DNA from: Clostridiales bacterium
Lineage (GTDB): Bacteria; Bacillota; Clostridia; Oscillospirales; Ruminococcaceae
NCBI GenBank assembly: GCA_012523875.1
Contig: JAAYSW010000062.1
Coordinates: 1-8,556 of the forward strand
Direction of reading: 5' to 3'
DNA length: 8,556 nt
A program made the position numbers and the translations under genes. Shown in pieces: positions 5,045 through 8,556 of the stretch (its first letter is position 1; each line of letters begins with the position of its first letter). Below the pieces are notes generated by a model. It did no database searches, was not told the origin of the DNA, and saw only the letters and a list, made by a program, of their open reading frames with translations.

Positions 5045-5788
5045 ATGAGTGATAATAACTTTATAAATAAAAAAATAATTGGGAGAAATCCTGTTCTAGA
5101 AGCATTAAAATCAAACGAACTCTTAGATACTGTTTATGTTAGTGGAAGTGGTGGAAGCCTTTCACAAATTTGTTCATTGGCTAGGGATAAGGGTGTTGTT
5201 GTTAAAGATGTAAATATGCAAAAGCTTGATTTTATGGCTGAGGGTGGTTCGCATCAGGGTATTATTGCCGTTGGTGCTTGTGCAGAATATGTAAGCGTTG
5301 CTGATATCCTAGAGGTTTCAGCAAAAAAGGGAACTCCCCCTTTCATTATAATCTGTGACCAGATTGAAGACCCACATAATCTTGGTGCTATTATAAGAAC
5401 TGCAGAAGCGTCGGGTGCTGATGGTGTTATTATTCCCAAGAGGCGTAGTGCATCCCTTAACCATACTGTTTATAAAACCTCTGCAGGTGCTGCGAGCTGG
5501 CTGCCTGTTGCAAGGGTTTCAAATCTTGCGTCTACTATTGATGAATTAAAGAAGAACGGGGTATGGATTTACGGCACTGATGCAGGTGGTGAAGATTATA
5601 CTGGAACAGATTTAAAGGGTAGTATTGCAATTGTAATAGGCTCTGAGGGTTCAGGTTTAGGAAGGCTTATTAAGGATAAATGTGATTTCCTTTTAAAACT
5701 CCCCATGCTCGGAAGGATTGAATCCCTCAATGCATCGGTTGCTGCTGGTATATTTATGTACGAAGTAATTCGACAAAGAAAAGTTTAG
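5045..5788 (+). CDS. rlmB: 23S rRNA 2'-O-ribose methyltransferase RlmB (TrmH/SpoU family)
   Basis: The 247-residue length is normal for RlmB. The N-terminal substrate-binding domain starts IIGRNPVLEALKS (11-23) and ends SHQGIIAVGA (69-78). The C-terminal SPOUT domain shows the three family motifs: motif 1, CDQIEDPHNLGAIIRTAEAS (104-123) with N112 and R118; motif 2, IVIGSEGSGL (196-205); and motif 3, LPMLGRIESLNASVAAG (219-235) with the SLNAS loop that joins the knotted SAM site. RlmB methylates a guanosine in the peptidyl-transferase P loop of 23S rRNA (G2251 in E. coli numbering), using SAM, during 50S assembly. The ATG follows AAGTAGG (5032-5038) with a 6-nt spacer. In many Firmicutes the gene lies downstream of cysS and mrnC; here it has its own promoter beside mobile-element debris. 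The next gene starts 14 bp after its stop, so they are probably cotranscribed. An unassigned TrmH-family paralog is the only alternative reading. Confidence 0.92.
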   Translation: MSDNNFINKKIIGRNPVLEALKSNELLDTVYVSGSGGSLSQICSLARDKGVVVKDVNMQKLDFMAEGGSHQGIIAVGACAEYVSVADILEVSAKKGTPPFIIICDQIEDPHNLGAIIRTAEASGADGVIIPKRRSASLNHTVYKTSAGAASWLPVARVSNLASTIDELKKNGVWIYGTDAGGEDYTGTDLKGSIAIVIGSEGSGLGRLIKDKCDFLLKLPMLGRIESLNASVAAGIFMYEVIRQRKV

Positions 5789-5802
5789 AAAGGAGTGCTA
5801 TA

Positions 5803-8178
5803 ATGCCCAAACAAAAATTCTCTCTGGATGATATTCTAAACGAATATTCCTCTACGAAGGATAATGTGAAAATTGATAATAAAGAGTCATATGATGATCA
5901 AAAATTACACAATATTATTTCTCAGGATTATAAGAAAGCATCTGATATAAAACTCGTTTCTGAGAGTGAAGATGAAATTTCAGCTACTGAAACTGTAAAG
6001 GTAAATGATGGTAGCACAACAACTACTTTCTCAAATTCCTTCGGAAGCAACAGGTTAGATGGGTCATACGATAGAAAGCTTAATCGCCCTAAGGAAGAAT
6101 TTGTTATGCCGCCGAATGTCAAGCCCCTTGAGGTGGATGATTATTCCACACCTAAAATTCGCCCTATGAGCAATTCAACTAGGGCAAGGGAAGAAAATCC
6201 TCCATATCGCCAAAAGGCAAAAAGAAAGAATCCAAGACCTTTAGCTGAAAAAAAAAGCAAAAGCTTATATACAAAAAGTTGCGAGCCTCGAAGAGTTAGG
6301 GTTGCTGCTAATGTTCCTCCCCCTAAAAAGAGGGCATATCCCAAAGACATTGAACAGGATAATTCACTTGATGTATATATAAAGCCTGAACGCAAAAGGG
6401 GCAAGACTACTGATAAGAAGAGAAAGGATAATCCTGATAATGTTAGGAAAATAACTTCGGATATATATAATTTAAAGGGTACAATTACTTTAAGAATAAT
6501 TGTTCTTACTATTATGGCACTTTTCAGTACATATATCACTTTAGCAAATGATTATGCTCTGCCCACACTACCTGCTTTTAAATCTGCTACTGCTCCACAT
6601 AGCTACGCTTTTACTATGATTATGATTGGTGGAGTATCTATCTTAACCTCAATGCCCGTTATCATTAATGGCTTAAAAAAACTTTTTACATTCAATGCGG
6701 ATTGTGATAGCCTTACATCACTTACTACTGTTGCTTGCATTATAGCTGGCTTTGCCATATTATTTGATACAACAATGCTTGAGGTTGGGAAGGTTCATAT
6801 GTTTATACCTATAGCTATTTTATCATTGCTATTTAATGCTGTGGGTAAGTTGTTAATTGTAAATCGTGCATCTAGGAATATTGAATATTTAACACTTAAT
6901 AATGATAAACATGCCATTGTTTTTGTAACAGATGATCGTAAGGCTGAAAGCATAACTAGGGGAACTTTTGGTGATTATCCAATCCTTGCTACAATGCGGA
7001 AAACCGAAGCCCTATCAGATTTTTTTAAATATACATTTTCAACGGACATAGCCGATAGGTTCTGTAAGTTCTTTACACCAATTGCATTTATCCTCTCGCT
7101 TGTAATTTCTGTTTTCAGTGCAATCAGGCTTACAAATTCACCAGATGTAATTGTTGATAAATCCGCTCTTGCTGCTGGTGCTTCTATATTTTCTATGTTT
7201 ATAAGTGCTTGTTCTTGCCTTGCAATAACTCTTGTTGTAAATATTCCACTTTCGGCTGCTGCAAGGAAATTTAATAAATCATCAAGTGTTATGCTCGGCT
7301 ACCAAAGTGTTGATGATTTCTATGATACGAATTCAGTAATGGTCGATGCAAAGAGCCTTTTCCCTAAGGGTATGATAAATTTATCCGCTATTAAGCCTTA
7401 TTCAGATTTTAAAATTGATGATGCAATTTTACTGGCTGCAAGCCTTACAATTCATGCTGGGAGTATCCTTAGTGATATGTTTACAAGTATGGTTGCAGGT
7501 GATAATCAAATGCTCTTCCCCGTTGAAAACTTCGTTTATGAGGACTCCATGGGTGTTTGCGGCTGGATTAATAACAAGCGTGTTCTCCTTGGAAATCGTG
7601 CATTGATGACAAGCCATAATATAGAGGGAATTCCTTCTAAAACTAAAGAATTTGAATATACTGAAAACGGTAAAGATGCTATTTATCTCTCCGTTTCTGG
7701 CAATCTTTCTGCTATGTTTATTGTGGAGGTAAATGCCAGCGTCGAGGTTAAGCATTGGCTAAAGGAAATTCAAAAAGAGGGCATTTATCTTATTATTAAA
7801 AGTATCGATTCCATTATATCATTAACGAGGGTATCGAAGCTGTTTAAAATTTCTGAAGACATGATAAAGATTATTCCCTCAAGAATGCATAAAATCTTTG
7901 ATAGTGAAACAGAAAGCGTTAGAACGCAAAGTGCATCAATGGCTTGTAATGGTAAATTCTCTACATTTGCTCAACTCCTTATAAGCACAAATTCTATAAG
8001 ACAGACTTCCCTGTTTGGAACCATCCTCCAAGCAACATCCGCTATCCTTGGGTTCTCCATAGTGATGGTATTTATGGCCATGAAGGCTTATTGGCAAATA
8101 AATGTTTCAACTTTAATTATTTATAATTTAATTTGGGGGCTAATTTCTGTTGCAATAGTAAAATTAAGAAAAGTATAA
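5803..8178 (+). CDS. Pseudo-P-type ATPase: catalytically altered P1B-like membrane protein with a long charged N-terminus (791 aa)
   Basis: The start is ATG 5803 behind AAAGGAG (5789-5795), 7-nt spacer. Residues 1-225 are low-complexity, acidic at first and strongly basic and Pro-rich from about 135 to 215. Eight membrane segments follow in the P1B pattern: about 230-249, 269-289, 303-322, 331-353, then a short cytosolic part, 424-444, 455-485, then a large cytosolic domain, 738-760 and 766-787. Segment six, SACSCLAITLVVNIPLSAA, matches the metal-pump SCPCALxLATP with CPC changed to C470-S-C472. Forty-three residues later SVMVDAKSLFPKG (511-523) aligns without gaps to TVVFDKTGTLTEG: D515 is kept but KTGT is AKSL. 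Then come AASLTIHAGSILSDMF (545-560, HP motif lost) and GVCGWINNKRVLLGN (584-598, N-domain core kept). TGDN is replaced by IKSID near 665-669, GDGxND is missing, and the A domain (about 354-423) is short without TGE. Ion pumping by the normal cycle seems impossible; the role is unknown. Confidence 0.85.
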   Translation: MPKQKFSLDDILNEYSSTKDNVKIDNKESYDDQKLHNIISQDYKKASDIKLVSESEDEISATETVKVNDGSTTTTFSNSFGSNRLDGSYDRKLNRPKEEFVMPPNVKPLEVDDYSTPKIRPMSNSTRAREENPPYRQKAKRKNPRPLAEKKSKSLYTKSCEPRRVRVAANVPPPKKRAYPKDIEQDNSLDVYIKPERKRGKTTDKKRKDNPDNVRKITSDIYNLKGTITLRIIVLTIMALFSTYITLANDYALPTLPAFKSATAPHSYAFTMIMIGGVSILTSMPVIINGLKKLFTFNADCDSLTSLTTVACIIAGFAILFDTTMLEVGKVHMFIPIAILSLLFNAVGKLLIVNRASRNIEYLTLNNDKHAIVFVTDDRKAESITRGTFGDYPILATMRKTEALSDFFKYTFSTDIADRFCKFFTPIAFILSLVISVFSAIRLTNSPDVIVDKSALAAGASIFSMFISACSCLAITLVVNIPLSAAARKFNKSSSVMLGYQSVDDFYDTNSVMVDAKSLFPKGMINLSAIKPYSDFKIDDAILLAASLTIHAGSILSDMFTSMVAGDNQMLFPVENFVYEDSMGVCGWINNKRVLLGNRALMTSHNIEGIPSKTKEFEYTENGKDAIYLSVSGNLSAMFIVEVNASVEVKHWLKEIQKEGIYLIIKSIDSIISLTRVSKLFKISEDMIKIIPSRMHKIFDSETESVRTQSASMACNGKFSTFAQLLISTNSIRQTSLFGTILQATSAILGFSIVMVFMAMKAYWQINVSTLIIYNLIWGLISVAIVKLRKV

Positions 8179-8189
8179 TACCGCTTTTG

Positions 8190-8213
8190 ATGGCAAGGAT
8201 TGTTCCTTGCCAT
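8190..8213 (+). terminator. Hairpin after the pseudo-ATPase gene, likely transcription terminator
   Basis: ATGGCAAGGA (8190-8199) and TCCTTGCCAT (8204-8213) form a perfect 10-bp stem with a 4-nt loop (TTGT), 11 nt after the stop codon. The sequence after it (TCCTTATGTC) has few consecutive T, so it may be a weak or Rho-assisted terminator, or mainly stabilise the 3' end of the mRNA. Confidence 0.6.
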
Positions 8214-8377
8214 TCCTTATGTCAAATGATTTCTTGAAGGTTTTTACATGTTAATAAATTATTAATATTACGTAAATAATTGTTTCTGAATTATTATAAA
8301 TGTATGTAAAGAATTGGCTATAATGCACAATTTTCTTTTATTTATTTGTACTGTTATATAAAATCATGCTTACCTCC

Positions 8378-8406
8378 TTGTTTATATTTGTAGGAAGTGC
8401 TATAAT
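8378..8406 (+). promoter_or_regulatory. Promoter of the EF-G-like gene
   Basis: TTGTTT (8378-8383), a 17-bp spacer, and TATAAT (8401-8406) preceded by TGC, an extended -10. It has the same -35 hexamer and spacing as the rlmB promoter. The predicted start near 8413 gives a leader of about 37 nt with AAAGGAG at 8434-8440. The AT-rich stretch before it (8214-8377) holds no supported gene. Confidence 0.75.
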
Positions 8407-8449
8407 ATTAATATTGCTTTTATATTTTGAAATAAAGGAGATTAACATA

Positions 8450-8556
8450 ATGAACACGTTTGAAACTGATAAAATTAAAAACATTACACTCGCCGGCCAT
8501 AACGGTTCTGGTAAAACCTCCCTAGCAGAAGCTTTGCTTTATAAGGCTGGTGCTAC
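8450..8556 (+). CDS. EF-G-like translation GTPase, N-terminus only
   Basis: The ATG at 8450-8452 follows AAAGGAG (8434-8440) with a 9-nt spacer. Only 35 complete codons are inside the window. They read as a GTPase N-terminus: KIKNITLAGHNGSGKTSLAE (8-27), with the P loop GHNGSGKT at 16-23, then ALLYKAGA. The form GHxGSGKTSLAEALLYxxGA is typical of the clostridial EF-G-like paralogs annotated as elongation factor G or FusA, rather than canonical EF-G (usually RNIGIxAHIDAGKTT). The paralog is thought to act on the ribosome, but its step is unclear. With the G2-G5 motifs outside the window, canonical EF-G or a TetM-like protein cannot be fully excluded. Confidence 0.8.
   Translation, partial: MNTFETDKIKNITLAGHNGSGKTSLAEALLYKAGA

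Noticed and set aside
8319..8324. Second TATAAT upstream of the EF-G-like gene
   Set aside because: At 17 bp upstream the hexamer is ATAAAT, a poor -35, and there is no TG extension. The promoter at 8378-8406 is clearly better.
8338..8367. Leftward 9-codon frame (MILYNSTNK) behind a strong AAGGAGG
   Set aside because: The SD-like sequence overlaps the -35 region of the EF-G-like promoter, and no leftward promoter is visible. One tiny frame with a good SD is not enough to claim a gene.
1..8556. CRISPR arrays, tRNA or rRNA genes, riboswitches
   Set aside because: No regularly spaced repeats, no cloverleaf with a conserved T-loop, and no recognisable aptamer core were seen on either strand.

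Overview
The window is AT-rich DNA that looks like a low-GC member of the Bacillota, most likely class Clostridia. The signs are the RecD2-ComF gene pair, an RlmB of Firmicutes type, an EF-G-like GTPase with a clostridial N-terminus, strong AGGAGG-type ribosome binding sites, and remnants of transposases common in gut Clostridia. The species cannot be named from the sequence.

Layout. The left part (1-3870) is read leftward. From right to left it holds a small membrane-anchored, Thr/Glu-rich outer protein (3499-3870), a conserved-looking small membrane protein of unknown function (2963-3310), an AT-rich gap, the RecD2 helicase (394-2619), and the start of a ComF-family protein that overlaps the recD2 end and runs off the window. 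The middle (about 3940-4965) has no intact gene. It holds a 447-bp deletion derivative of an insertion sequence with perfect 11-bp ends and an apparent AAT target duplication. That derivative lies against a decayed IS630-like transposase N-terminus. Several hairpins are also present. The right part (4970-8556) is read rightward: rlmB, then 14 bp later a 791-residue membrane protein, then a hairpin, a clear promoter, and the first 35 codons of an EF-G-like translation GTPase.

The most interesting gene is the 791-residue protein (5803-8178). It has the eight-helix layout and the ordered landmarks of a heavy-metal (P1B) P-type ATPase, but every catalytic signature is altered. CPC is CSC, DKTGT is DAKSL, the HP motif is lost, and TGDN and GDGxND are absent. 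The A domain is short and lacks TGE. The reading frame is intact, so this looks like a maintained pseudo-ATPase rather than a decaying gene. It also carries a charged, probably disordered N-terminus of about 225 residues. It probably shares an mRNA with rlmB.

How the genes fit together. recD2 and comF are DNA-processing genes (helicase; competence or DNA-uptake type phosphoribosyltransferase family) in a common clostridial pairing. rlmB and the EF-G-like gene both serve ribosome function and flank the pseudo-ATPase. Promoters of the form TTGNNN or TTTACA, 17 bp, TATAAT can be assigned upstream of recD2, the Thr/Glu-rich protein, rlmB and the EF-G-like gene. Three of the four also have an extended -10 TG.
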